The notes under the pieces are model-generated. The model saw only the letters and a list, made by a program, of their open reading frames with translations, made no database searches and had not been told where the DNA came from. Both the position numbers and the translations under genes were made by a program. From Rhyacophila brunnea (taxonomy: Eukaryota > Arthropoda > Insecta > Trichoptera > Rhyacophilidae), in the NCBI GenBank assembly GCA_022495005.1, contig JAGYXB010001953.1:124001-188000 (forward strand): DNA of 64,000 nucleotides, written 5' to 3'. Below, in pieces: positions 45,022 through 56,399 of this stretch (the stretch's first letter is position 1; each line of letters begins with the position of its first letter).

Positions 45022-45560
45022 AGGCTCGTAGCATAATTGGTCAATGCACAATTGGCGCTATACCAGTAGTTATACGGGTTCAAATCCCGTCGAGCATCGT
45101 ATTTTTTATTACAACGTTTTTTACAACGTTTTTATTAGCTCGTATTCTTGTTTGTCCGGTGGTTGTTTGTCCAGTACAAATCTTGTAATCAATTTTTAAC
45201 TAACTTCCCGACTAGATATACATTTGAAACTTTTCGAATATATCAGAACACGATGCTAATGCATTCTTTTAATACTTTTAGCCATCTTTAAGCAGAATTG
45301 AATTCATTTTCAGTTAATTCTGTTTTGTATGGAAAGTTATTATTGTTGGTTGCTAAGCGGGTTCTAGCAACTAAATTATTAATATATATTACGTGCGTTA
45401 CTATGGAAATCAATATGAAATGTATTATTTGTATGAAATGTGGTATTTCTATCAAGTACAATAAAAAGTTTTTATTAATACATAGAATTGTCAAGTTTAT
45501 ATGATTCAACAGAAATTTAAAAACGTGGTATATAAAAAGTTGTTTTTATCTTGAAATTAT
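45022..45560 (+). repeat. tRNA-headed repeat family C, copy 2
   Basis: The tRNA-like head has D-arm-like GCATAATTGGTCAATGC and a perfect T arm ACGGGTTCAAATCCCGT, with acceptor GCTCG/CGAGC. The anticodon loop lacks the invariant U33, so it is not a working tRNA. The 430-bp body matches the reverse complement of 23412-23882. Confidence 0.65.
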
Positions 45561-45589
45561 TTTTGCATTTAAAACAGAAAATCATAATT

Positions 45590-45790
45590 TACAGCGTATG
45601 CGTCGGCTTATAGTGTCGTGGGTTCCAGGATCAGGGGCTGGAAAATACACAATATAATATAGTTTTTCAATTTGTGCTTAAAGTCAGAGTATGGACCTCA
45701 TAGGTTGGCAAGTGACTAACTAACATATATTTCTCGTAAAAACAAAAATTTGTTAATACAAACCTTCATAATATAAAAATATCAATCATG
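45590..45790 (+). repeat. SINE family B copy, decayed
   Basis: It follows the family B body (AGTTTTTCAATTTGTGCTTA, AAGTCAGAGTATGGACC, CATAGGTTGGCAAGTGAC, TTTCTCGTAAAAACAAAAAT) with a damaged head. It ends next to the 3' tail of the LINE at 45806. Confidence 0.55.
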
Positions 45791-45973
45791 ATTTATGACC
45801 TACTGTTTTTTTTTTTTTTTCTTTATTTGGAAGCAATTGAGCTCTTCTCTGAATGGAAGGCTATTCTGCTTTACAATGGTTTACAAAAGCATACATACAT
45901 TTTTTTTTTTAACGACAGGCATAAATAGTTACATTATTAATGATACAGAATTACATTTTTGTTACACTATACA

Positions 45974-46393
45974 CTAGACATTTACGTTACATTTTTGGAG
46001 AACTTCATGTACAATTTTCATAACTGAAATATTTGGTTTTGCCAGGAACGAATTAATCGTAAAAGGAGGGTATAACCTGCATTTCCCCAACTTATTCAAT
46101 AACACTTCTCTCTCCTGGTCATAGGCATCACATTGCCAGACAATGTGGTTAGGATCTTGAGTGGGATGTCCACACTGACACTGAGGGCTATCTACCACTT
46201 TAATTTTGTACAATGATTCGTTGAGACTGTGATGCCCTGTCCTGCTTCTAGCTATTGTCACTATTACATCTCGCTTTATTTTACAATGTTTACTAAACCA
46301 AGTTTTATGAGATCTACTATAAAAGTTTTGATAGTAGTGTGTTCCTTTTTCTTTCCCAAGATTTTCTAAATATTTACCGTTATTTTCGCTCAT
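45974..46393 (-). pseudogene. LINE ORF2 C-terminal Cys/His segment
   Basis: The frame contains FYSRSHKTWFSKHCKIKRD, IARSRTGHHSLNESLYK and CQCGHPTQDPNHIVWQC (C-x-C-x7-H-x4-C). This motif follows RNase H in I-like LINEs and probably binds the element RNA or target. It is one frame away from the RNase H segment, with the break near 46400-46455. Confidence 0.7.
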
Positions 46394-46455
46394 TGTTTGT
46401 TTAAACTGGGCTTTAAAATCTGTGTATGGAATTCTTATATTTTCTGATGGGTATT

Positions 46456-46920
46456 TTACAGATTTTTTGCCAATTGATCAGCAATTTCATTGCCATTAAT
46501 TCCTTTATGTGCTGGAATCCAGTATATCTGTATATTTGTACCGTGTTCGTTACTATTGCTAAATTTGGAAATGTTGGTTCTAATATTAAGAATGTAGTCA
46601 TTAGTTTTGATGCTGAAATTTGGATTTTCGAGCAAGTGAATCAGACTTAAGGAGTCAGTGAAAATGTTGATATTTTTATTTTTGTAATTAAGTGCAATTT
46701 TAGTGGCTTCGCATAAGGCTAAGAACTCTGCTGTATAGATGGAAGTGAATCTGTGGACACTTTTGGCAACCGACGTGTTGGATTGGGGGAAGAACACTGC
46801 TACACCTACTGAAGGTGAATCGGGAATTTTGCTTCCATCCGTAAAAATTTGGACTACACTTTGATTGCTAAATTTGGACTTGAATAATAAGTCGGGAGAG
46901 TCGGAGTGCAATAGCTCCAT
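46456..46920 (-). pseudogene. LINE ORF2 RNase H domain
   Basis: All four acidic positions are readable: FTDGSK, AEFLALCEA, FTDSLSLIHLL and IADQLAK, with WIPAHKGINGNEIADQL giving the conserved His. This domain digests the RNA of the RNA-DNA hybrid during insertion. The domain itself is uninterrupted, but it lies out of frame with its neighbours. Confidence 0.8.
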
Positions 46921-47278
46921 TCCTATTTTTGTATTAGTTAAAACGTTATATATAATATCCTCATAGGTATAATTAAAAAAGTTGTAGAAGTCTCTTTTTA
47001 AAATCAGATGATCAATACAATTTACAGCTTGGATACTTTCTTTTAAAATTTAAAATCTCTTAGGAGTACGATCTCGCGTTATAGTTGTTTGTAGAAATCT
47101 GTTGACATTGTATCTCGTATTAGAAGTACGGTTTGACATACATTTTACCAAGAAGTTTTACATAGAAATTTAGATCTTTCTTCTAGTAATGTTATCTTGG
47201 CTTCGGCAAGTAGTATGTTAGTAGGTGTACTTTTTCTTAGGCCAAGAGCCAATCTGATAGCTTGGTTCTGTAGTCGTT

Positions 47279-48529
47279 CTAACTGTAGCTTTGCTCCTTT
47301 ATTTTTGGGAAGTAAATATAGCTTCCATAGTCCATTATGGATCTGATGTAGCTTTTATAGAAAGTTATTAGAGTGGAAGGGTGTGATCCCCACCAAGTAC
47401 CTCTGAGGAACTTTATAATGTTGGTGGCTCTATTGACTTTCTGGGCAATGTAATTGACATGTTTATCAAAAGAAAGCTTGAAGTCAAAATAAATACCTAG
47501 AAATTTGGCTGAGTCAGTTGATTTAATCATCATATCATTCAATTTAATTTGAAATTCTCCCGGCAGTATTTTGTTTTTGTTGAAATGTACAAATACCGTT
47601 TTCTCCGGAGATAGATCCAAACCCAGTTTAAATAGATTATTTCTAATTGTTTCTAGTGCACATTCCATTATATTTTTATCCTGATTGAGGTCTTAAGTTT
47701 TAAGGAACAAAGATATATCGTCTGCAAATTGGGAGACTGTTATAGCTTTCGGTATATTGCGAACAATGTGGCTAACGTATATAATGTAAAACAGCGGACT
47801 TAAAATTCCTCCTTGAGGAACGCCTTTATACAGTGTCCTCAGGAGATCTATGTTTGAATTAGTATAGATTAATCTCTCGTAGACAAGAAAAAAACAGAAT
47901 TTAACGAGTTTAAAGGGGCACCCTATTTGTGCCAATATTTCAACGAGAATATCTGGTTGAACGTTATTGAAGGCTCCAATCACGTCCAAAAAAATACCTA
48001 GCGTATGTTTTTTTTTCATTAAAAGATTCTTCAATATACATTGCAACATTTGTTAGGTTATCCGCACAGGAAAAACTTTTCCTGAATCCGGTTTGTGTAT
48101 CTGGGATAATTTTTTCTCTTTCCAGTCACCAGCGAAATCTATTTGCGACCATGATTTCTAAGATTTGCAGACACATGAGGTCAGTGCAATAGGTCTTAAG
48201 CTATCCGAATTAGGTTTATTAATAAAATGTATAAATATGCTTTTCCATTCGTCAGGGAATTCCATGCTATGAAACATGAGGTTAAAAATGTCAAGGAATA
48301 TATGTTTTATTGGAGTGGGAAGCATATTAATGACTTCATACGTTATCCCGTCCGTTCCAGGTGCGGAATTATGTTGACGAGAATTAAATGCTATGCTGAA
48401 TTCTATGAAACTAAAGTGAGTGTCGAATAGCGTGTTATTTTTGGTAACAGGGAAAATGTTAGGGTTACTTGGAACCCACGGTGGGCATAGTCTTTCAAGA
48501 GCAGCTTCAATTTTCTCTTTATTTTGCAT
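47279..48529 (-). pseudogene. LINE ORF2 reverse transcriptase domain
   Basis: Three pieces in one frame are separated by stops. 48529-48158 carries the fingers (NSAPGTDGITYEVINML, LRPIALTS). 48049-47693 carries the palm (FLDVIGAFNNV for motif A, GVPQGGILSPLF for motif B, QFADDISLF for motif C). 47668-47279 carries the thumb (LGLDLSPEKTVFVHF, KFLGIYFDFKLS). The catalytic Asp residues of motifs A and C remain. Motif A has N where D is usual in the GAFDNV-like stretch. Confidence 0.8.
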
Positions 48530-48662
48530 ATTTTGTTCAATACTATTGGGTCTAATTTTTATCCATTTGTTTTTAAAACTTTTTGCTTTTTCCCATGTAT
48601 ACTTATGGTCTGTGCAAATTTTCGAAAGCAGTCACTCTTTTTCTTTTTAAAAGTTTTTTTAG

Positions 48663-49736
48663 CTATGGCAGCATTCTTTTGTATTCAATTAAGTCTTTAA
48701 AATCTAAGGTAAATTCCCATTTTTTTAAGGCAGCTTTTCTTTTTCTCTTTACCTTATCACACTCTGAATCCCACCATTCTACTGGATTGCTATGGCGAAA
48801 TTGGGGGTTATTCCCTTTTTTTGGGGTGCAGTCTATGACTGCTTGTGTGATTTTTTTAATGAGGAATTTATACTGCGAGACTGAACTTAAACTGAGAAAA
48901 GAATCTGTTTTGAATTCATTAATATTTTCCGCCATTGTATTTTTAAATTTAACCCAATTGGTTTTTTTGGTCTGCAACTTGAAAGTCTTTTTGAAATAAA
49001 TTGCTTTTTGTACAGATAAATTAATACGCACTGGATAGTGATCCAATCCCCGGGGGTCTTCATCTATATTTAATATAATCTGTTGTAGAAGATTAGGAGA
49101 AGAAAAAACTAAATCAATATTTGATTTTGTACCTCGTCGCAGATCAATACGGGTTTTAGTATTATTGTTTATTAAAATTAAGTCGTAATCAGCTAAAGTA
49201 TAGATGATTCTAGAACCATTTATATCATTTCTATTGCAATTCCACGCGACATTGTGGGCATTGAAGTCTCCCACCAATATGGTTTTATCATCTAATAGAG
49301 TATTACTAAAAACTTGATCCCATTCCTGAAGCGACAGATTTGTATTATTTCCGCTATTGCTCGGGGGCCTATAAACTGCAATGATATTAATTTTATCTTT
49401 AAGGTTAGTCAGTGTTATACCCAAAACTTTAGTGGATATGTTCGGAATGATGAGGTTGTTAATAGCTTTGTAAGCTATAGTATTTCTAATAATGAAAATT
49501 ATACCTCCTCCTCTGGCGTACGTCCTGTCTCGCCGAAGCACCATAAAACCTGGGAAGCTAATAACTATGTGAGAAATGGTGTCGTTTAACCATGTTTCCA
49601 CGCCTATAAAAATATCAATTTCATCTAGCATCACTCTAAGCTCCTCTAGTCTATTAAGAATGCTTCTTGCATTCCAGAAAACAATACGTATATCAGATTG
49701 AATAAATTGGTTAACTTTGTTGCTGGAATTATGCAT
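48663..49736 (-). pseudogene. LINE ORF2 apurinic-like endonuclease domain
   Basis: The frame opens at an ATG at 49736-49734 with only four bases between it and the ORF1 stop, which suits reinitiation after ORF1. Endonuclease motifs run in order: IVFWNARS, IFIGVETWL (catalytic Glu), IIAVYRPPS, ILVGDFNAH, KSNIDLVFSS and GLDHYPV (usual SDH changed to LDH). The domain nicks the target to prime reverse transcription. The frame continues for about 100 residues and then breaks before the RT. Confidence 0.8.
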
Positions 49737-49740
49737 TATG

Positions 49741-50933
49741 TTATTGTTCCTCTTGTCCTTCCAACGAACTAATATCTTCACTGGAAATTTTTAATTGTGG
49801 ATTAATGAGTCTTTTCTTGATCCTTGTTATGCGACTTTTAATGCTGCGTTCTTTTAAATGACTATAGATTTCTGTTAGCATGTTATTAAGAGCTTCTATA
49901 TCAGTAGTAAATTCATTAGCAATCATTTCGGTATTGGGATTTCCATGTGTTTTCACAAGGAAACTGAGTAATGTTTCATAATCGATTGGAAATCTATGAC
50001 GATTACTTTCAACATGTTCCTTGGCAGGTAACAAAAGTTCATTTGTATCCTCAGTGGATACTTTTTTTCTTTCTTTTTTTGATTTTTTTGGTGTCTGTTG
50101 GAGTGCAGGAATGCGTGAGATTGCATTATTTTTCACTGTATCTTCAAATTCAAATTTTACGCTGCTGATATCAGTTGGACTGGTCAACGGCCTTTTTGAA
50201 CCGATTGGCGTATCCTTGTTGATTGTCCGACTCTATATCTGCGGCTAGTTCATCCTCCCGGAGTGTATTTTTTCTCTCTAACGAAAGAGAGGTTAACACT
50301 TTTGGTACATTGAGAGAGTCAGGCAATTGTACAGTGTGAGGTTCATTATTTCCAGTTGTTTTACAATATTTGGCCCACTTCTTTGCATATAAAGCATGTC
50401 AATTTTTCGGTGGAGAAGTAAATCCAGTACAGGATATTATCAAAATTTATTTGCATTGACTCTGGCAGTTTAATTGTGTCTTCTGGGTTTACATAAACCT
50501 GTCTCCGGAAACTTAAAATATGTGCATAGCCCGGTTCGTTAATACCAGCTCTGATGCTTGTAATACGTGAAGTAGTTTTTATGTTTAATTCGTTGAGTTT
50601 TGATTCCAGAACGCTGTGTGGGATTATAGGACACACGTTTGATATTATTATCCTCTTTGATTTGGTGATCAGCGGCCTGATTTCTAGTACGTAGTTTCCA
50701 ATTTTAACTGTTTCTTGATTTACTGTTAATTTATCTGCTTGTTCTTCACTACTCAAGTATATACATATTCTTCCCTGGGAAATCCTAGATACATATCTTA
50801 TATGACATGGACCTACCTTATTCCCGATTGACAGTGTATATTCTCGTATAGAGATGCCCTCGATAGCATCTAAAACGATGGCTTGCTCCTTCTTCGGAAA
50901 TTGCATTTTTTGAGCAACTGATGCATAAGACAT
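49741..50933 (-). pseudogene. LINE ORF1 (gag-like RNA-binding protein), frameshifted
   Basis: The likely start is the ATG at 50933 (MSYASVAQKMQFPKK). The first frame ends in KLTCFICKEVG at 50361, in the middle of a CCHC zinc knuckle. In the next frame the knuckle resumes as KYCKTTGNNEPHTV. A second shift near 50222 leads into GSKRPLTSPTDISS and a basic helical C-terminus ending at 49741. An intact form would bind the element RNA. Two frameshifts rule out function. Confidence 0.7.
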
Positions 50934-51049
50934 TGTTTGTTGGGTTTCTTTTTGGTGATTATTGGTATTCAGGAACCAAAGGACTGCGAAGCTTTGTTGT
51001 GCCAATAATGATGATGATGATGAAAAATACACTATATATTAATATCCAT

Positions 51050-52040
51050 AGATTAAGAAAAGTTTGGCCTCAATATTAAAAGTTTATAATTTAGTTTAGC
51101 CGGCTTTTGAGAGCTTTTAGAGATAGCTCATAACTCAGTGTGAACCATTCATAGAAGGCTTTGAAAAAGTAAATAAATGTAGTAAGTATCTAATGTGTTA
51201 TCTAATCTAACCCTGACTATTTAAATCCTACTATTAAGCACTGATAACAACTTTTATATTTTGACATATTATAATGTTGCTAACACTATTATGATTTTTT
51301 TTAATTTTCGTGTCACGCAGTGAACGTCTTGAATTTTATAATTTCATAATGCTATATAATGACGCAACGTAAAAAATTTCATAGACCTAAAGAAAGAATT
51401 TTTCCAATGATTAATTTCAATATACTACGTCATATATTTAATTGAAATATTTATTATGAATGCTCAAGTTGTCAAAATTACAACTGAAAGGCAACATGAG
51501 ACAGAGAGACGATGATGTATTTTGATTCGACCACAATTTGTGTACTAATTTTAATCTGATATATTTTGTGAATAGTAAATATTTCATACGGTAGGTAGTG
51601 TATTTCGCTGCAATCGATTCCAATAATGCTATATTATAATGCAAGCACCAACATAATTTTATCGAGCTTAACGTGGAAACAGCTTTTTCCTCTGCCTCAA
51701 GGTTTTATCAATTATTTTGGTGGGCTCCGGGGTCTCTACCAAGCCGGGGCTCTAAGCTGTAGCCCCTTTAGCTCTAAGGCAAATATAGCCCTAGCCTGAC
51801 CGTGTATACAATTATTTAAAAAATAGGCAACACTACCTGCAATGTTTTCTTAATTCAATGAAAACTAATAAGTATGACTGAAAACGTATGCAGTATTTTT
51901 GTCGGACCGCCCATAACTTAGGTTTGGTATAGATAGGCAGGATTTAATTATTCAATTTTAAAAAATAACCAGCACAATTTTGCAAATTGTATTCTTAGTT
52001 CAATGAAAACAAGTAAGTATGACTGACAAAGTTTAATGTG
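51050..52040. other. Unassigned sequence with a single MITE end
   Basis: I see no gene. GGTATAGATAGGCAGGATTT near 51940 resembles one end of the 42763 MITE, and two segments around 51858 and 52000 share TTAATTCAATGAAAACTAATAAG-type sequence. The GC-rich R1 fragment begins abruptly after it. Confidence 0.4.
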
Positions 52041-52046
52041 CACTAT

Positions 52047-52961
52047 TTATCGGCTTCCACCAGGGTGCGAGGTTCGGCGGTCTCGGGGTCGTCCTTCCGA
52101 TAGTGCCCTCCGCTTTTCAATAATGAGATTCGTGAGGTCCTCAGCCGCAGCGTGCATGTCCTTTGGCGGAGGGCGCGAGGCCATCCTGTCCAGACCCTCA
52201 GCAAACTCGCGGTCAAAACGTACCCAGTCGGTTCCCTTGGTCCTGAAACGCTTCGGCAGTGACTCGCTCACAAGTGGAGCAAGAGACGCGTGGCCCCTCT
52301 CAGTCCTGTAGGCGAACGTGATCAGACGGTGGTCGCTTGCTGACGCTTCCAAATGGACAGTCCAGTTCACGACGCGTCCGGCAGAACCATTGGATATCAA
52401 AGTGACATCAATGTGAGATTCCCCATTGTTGGTAGAGAATGTGGCTGGACCATTAGAGTTATTCAGCACCGTCAGGTCGTGAGTTGCCACGAGTTCCTCG
52501 AGGGGCGCTGGATTGTCCCGGCCAGACCGCGGCCCCCGGGGGGCCCACAGCCATGATTGAACATTGACGTCCGCTCCCACTATAATCTGTTTGCCGCGGC
52601 ATGCAACCAGAATTTTATCGAGCTGCTCGACGCATTTCAGGATGTTTACGCTGAATTTAAAGTAAGAAGAGACCACCACAGTGGAGTTCCCCGATCGGTC
52701 GGAGACCTCCGCTACGGCAAAGAGTTCGCTCGACAAGTGGGCAAGGTGTAGCACCACTAGGGTAGGATTCGTAACGAAGATGCAGGCCATGGACCCCAGG
52801 CCGTGGTGCATTACCCGACCCCCACTGAAACCCAGGTTGGGGCCGTAGGAGTAAGGCTCCTGCACCAGGACCAAATCGATGTCCATTTCCCGAACCGTCC
52901 TGATCAGCTCCGCCGTTATAGCCTTCCCTTTGCCCGCATTTAACTGACCGAACTGAATCAT
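52047..52961 (-). pseudogene. R1-type LINE pol: endonuclease domain, 3'-truncated
   Basis: The ATG at 52961-52959 gives MIQFGQLNAGKGKAITAELI. Endonuclease motifs follow: LVLVQEPYSYGPN (catalytic Glu), IIVGADVNVQSWLW, SHIDVTLIS and ASDHRLITF (catalytic Asp-His). About 305 codons are open without a break, yet the frame stops at 52047, before any reverse transcriptase. In R1-clade elements the RT would follow, so it has been deleted or lost at a breakpoint. The GC content is far above the local background. Confidence 0.75.
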
Positions 52962-53176
52962 TGAATCGAATAATCCGTTCGGTTCCGCTCCTGTGCCATT
53001 GCGTACTTGCGCGCTGGGCAATCTGGGTCGATCGCTGCATGTTGATGCGGCTTCTTGTGCCTGGCGCAGGCCGGGCACTTTCCGGGGGCCTTAATATTAG
53101 GGCATTCAGCCCTATCGTGTCCTTCCTCGGTGCAATGGCCGCATGTGGCGCTTCTCGCCGAACAATTCTTTGCCAT
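52958..53176 (-). pseudogene. R1-type LINE gag: zinc-knuckle C-terminus
   Basis: The frame reads CGHCTEEGHDRAEC (C-x2-C-x4-H-x4-C) and then CPACARHKKPHQH with a downstream Cys, two of the knuckles typical of R1 gag proteins, before stopping at TGA (52960-52958). An in-frame TAA just upstream near 53181 marks where homology ends. The stop overlaps the pol ATG as ATGA. Confidence 0.7.
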
Positions 53177-53199
53177 GAACTCTTAGAACAATAAACAGA

Positions 53200-55120
53200 A
53201 CATTAAATGGACGCAAGTTGGATTTATATGACAAATTATAATTCGTTTGGCATGCGTCATTTGCACCCGTGACCCGCAATCCGCGCATCGCCTAGCCACG
53301 ATCTTTTTAGAACGTGCCTCAAGGGCCTTAATATTATATAACACAAGTTAAACTTGATGCTTGGCGGTGGCGCTCGTATTTTCGAATTATTGTGAGAGTA
53401 TTGTCACGATCGGAAGAAATTATTCCCAACTTCCTAAGTAAAACTGTAAAAACAGTAATACAAAATGCAATGACATACTGCAATGTTTTCCATTGAATTG
53501 GGATATTTTCAGTTAGATGGTAGCATTGAAATCAAATGATTTGACCTGTAATCTCTGCGATTCTATCGTCAACATTGTTTATGGGCCGAATAGCTCTATT
53601 TATTGTTTTTTTTCACATTACGATTATTTTTGAAAATCTATTTACATCTAAATTACTTACAGCACACACAGATAAGAAACGTAAAATGATTTCACGGTAA
53701 GGGGAACGAATAAGGGAGCGCGAGAGGGGATTTTAGTACACCGAGCTGCTACACATCAATATAAACTTCTCGCACTCTTTATTAAAACCCTTAAAACAAC
53801 ACTTGACAACGATTCCTGAATGTTTTGGCACGTATGAATTGGTAACAATATAATAATCAAAATCCTCTGCTTCGGCAGAATTGAAATGAATATAGTATGA
53901 ATGTAATGCATCTTTATCTCAGTGCAGCACATATACATAAATGTCAGATCACAGCAGTGTGAACATTGCTCATAAATTCGCAATGCAAAATTATTTGAAA
54001 TCAACTCAATCATTAGCCTCAGTAACATATCGTCACTGTTCTTGCAGAAGACACTAATTCGAAAAAATGAGATATTGAGTTAGTACCAAAATGTTCCTTA
54101 TTTCAAACATTACCATCTGGAAACCTTCTTAATAAATAAACAGTCTTTATTTTAAAATCATCCTTTTTACGATTACTTAATAAACTCACATGATAGACCG
54201 TTGTTTCAAACATTTTAACAACTTCAAAGTCAAATTACTCAAAACTAGTGTTCTCCAGTTAGTGTGTTCTGCCAGAACAGAGACGATATCAGGTAAAACT
54301 ATATACCCGAATAAAATGATGATCAAGATTCAAGATGTTTGTAAATAAACATATTACTGTAAAATATTTTGTTATTGTTGGTAAATCACGTTCTTAGATT
54401 ATAAAAGATGACTACCTAAGCGAAAAAGCATTCTGTAATATCTAGGTACTGAACAACCGGTTCAATATGACTGGCTTAGAATATGAATGGATCTAGTTCA
54501 AATTTTGAAAAACATTCGATGGGGAGAAACACATGAGTGTGTTTATAATTATAATACAATATAAAATAATGTGTGAATCAAATTTAATATATTTTGGATT
54601 TTAAAATCAACCTTTTGGACTTGATTTATTCGAATACCGAATCCCTCATATTATGTTAGTATTAAATTAATAATAAAATGGATCAAATAATTTAAAAGAT
54701 AAAATCATAAGATTTTTTCTAATCGGACGATTGAACCGGTTCTCCCAGGTAGAAGATTTAAAAATGAAGAACATTATAAAAACAGCCTAATGCCACAATG
54801 TAATTGGGATAATTAATTGTTTAATTAATCCACTAATTAAAACACCAATAAAATCAATAGGTAATTACATAATATATTGTTTTAAAAAAGTTAAGCCAAA
54901 ACATACCTTTAGTTATTTTGATCGAACCTGTTCATTCATTAGGATTAGACAAATAGTTTAATCCAGTTTAATGGGTAATAATTAATAATACAAGCCAGAT
55001 CCAAACATTGTCAATAGGATGTTAAATTTTATAACACAAAATATTTTTTTATAACGTCCACACAGACGAGGTTGTTCTATGTCGTAAAATAAAATTTATG
55101 AAAAGAGCTGTTGGGTTACT
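53200..55120. other. Unassigned sequence
   Basis: I see no gene, RNA or element termini. 53260-53400 is moderately GC-rich and might be an edge of the R1 insertion, but no homology is visible. Confidence 0.35.
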
Positions 55121-55170
55121 AAGTAAAATACCTGTTATATAATGTTTGAGGCTTTCACGGTTGTTTTTTT

Positions 55171-55520
55171 ATCGAAGTAGATTTTTGGGTTTCCACCGTG
55201 TGTCTTCTTCCTTCTTTCCTCTTAGCTAACACTACATTTTATTATAAAACATAATCTCTCTCTTGAGCGTCTGCGCGATGGAGCGACCAAGTGAAAGAGC
55301 TGACTGGGGGATTCTGCCCTGAGAGAAGCGGAAGATCGAGAAGGATGGAAAGTCTTGGTCGCTCAAAGGATGGCGAAATTTAAATGTAGTCACGATCCTC
55401 AGCCATGAGTGCACGACCAATAATAGAAAATATCTTGATAATGGCATCTGTAACAAGCCCGAAACGTCGAAGAAAGAAGGAAGAAGGACACACGGTGGAA
55501 ACCCAAAAATCTACTACGAT
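55171..55520. mobile_element. Foldback enclosing an RTE fragment
   Basis: Inverted arms of about 48 bp (55171-55218 and 55471-55520) contain TAGATTTTTGGGTTTCCACC, CGTGTGTC and a CTTCTTCCTTCTTTC run. Between them lies an RTE 3' fragment. Arms and cargo come from unrelated repeats, so either the foldback captured it or the RTE copy inserted inside. Confidence 0.55.
55267..55408 (+). pseudogene. RTE-type LINE C-terminal fragment
   Basis: It starts in the ASARWSDQVKELTG segment of the protein at 21884. A short deletion after CTGACTGGGGG shifts the frame. It then runs through the KVLVAQ region to the same end (CACGATCCTCAGCCATGA). Nucleotide identity to 22285-22432 is very high by eye. Confidence 0.7.
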
Positions 55521-55899
55521 AAAATACTTGTTATTAGAAGACAAAACTGCAATACCTATTGTACATCCATATTTTCAATGATTTTGGTAACCTGTTTTTT
55601 TGTTTATATTTTAAAAGAGATATATAATTGTATAAGAAAAAAATATTTATAGATAATATAAAGTCGATATAACGAACAAAATAAAATATCTGGTCAAATT
55701 TTAAATTTTTATAGGTACCTTACATGTCATGTTTAAATCCAAGTGTCACCGCTTGTAAACAATGTTCTGATCATGATAATTACATCATACCTCTCGCACT
55801 TGAATTCGAGTCATAATACCGTCGTTTAGATTGAACGTAGCACTGACGTTTACAACGCTGGCCGCTAATTCACACAGCTGCAGAGCAGTTCAATTTGTT

Positions 55900-56390
55900 T
55901 ACTTGAAGATGCATGTATTACTCCATTCAATAAGTTTATAATGGTAGACGAAGGTGATCCTGGATAACACATCACGATTGAAACTGAAATAGCAAATGAA
56001 GTTATGATCTTGGAAAACGAGGACGGAAGTCAAGAATATAGCGAGGAAGAAGAAACAACACGCCCAAAAACAAAGTTATCAGTGATAAATTCGCATCTCG
56101 ACAATCTGATGACATTATTATTGACTATTCGTCAGATAACGAAACTCATCTTCATTTTACACGCATTTTCGTAATTTAAAAAAAAATAGTAAATTTAAAA
56201 AGTGCAAAAAAAAACATGAAAATATATTTTCATGAACATAAATCATAAGTAGTATGGCACAAGTTTCTAAATCGGATACGGTTTCAGTCTATGGATGGCC
56301 TCTAAGTTTGTATTTTTATATAACGGACTTTCGGCTTTAAAGGACATCCCCTCACCCGCATTAGTCCGTTATATCGAGGTACTAACTGTA
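55900..56390 (+). pseudogene. Possible pogo/Tigger element 3' end with acidic transposase tail
   Basis: The right end reads, in reverse, TACAGTTAGTACCTCGATAT then AACGGACTAATGC, of the type seen at pogo/Tigger termini. AACTG-TA at 56385-56390 fits a TA target. Upstream, an interrupted frame reads ETEIANEVMILENEDGSQEY and SEEEETTRPKT, like the acidic C-terminal tail of Tigger transposases. The left end was not found. A partial TCGATATAACGAAC at 55663 may be subterminal. Confidence 0.4.
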
Positions 56391-56399
56391 CTTAATTAA

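Larger units (their letters stand above)
45806..51032 (-). mobile_element. I/Jockey-type LINE, nearly full length, inactive
   Basis: On the minus strand, from high to low coordinates, it has gag-like ORF1 (50933-49741), ORF2 with endonuclease, reverse transcriptase, RNase H and a C-terminal Cys/His motif (49736-45974), a 3' UTR, and a poly-A tail seen as the T run at 45806-45820. The RNase H domain places it with the I or LOA groups rather than Jockey itself. ORF1 and ORF2 are broken several times. No convincing target duplication was found. Confidence 0.8.

Noticed and set aside
45022..45097. Possible functional tRNA gene
   Set aside because: The T arm is perfect, but the anticodon loop lacks U33, the acceptor stem pairs poorly and a SINE-type body follows. 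It is the head of a repeat.
48583..48999. Plus-strand frame opposite the LINE endonuclease
   Set aside because: It is the antisense of the endonuclease-to-RT segment, hydrophobic only because of the base composition.
52353..53194. Plus-strand frames opposite the R1 fragment
   Set aside because: They are shadows of the GC-rich gag/endonuclease frames and have no domains of their own.
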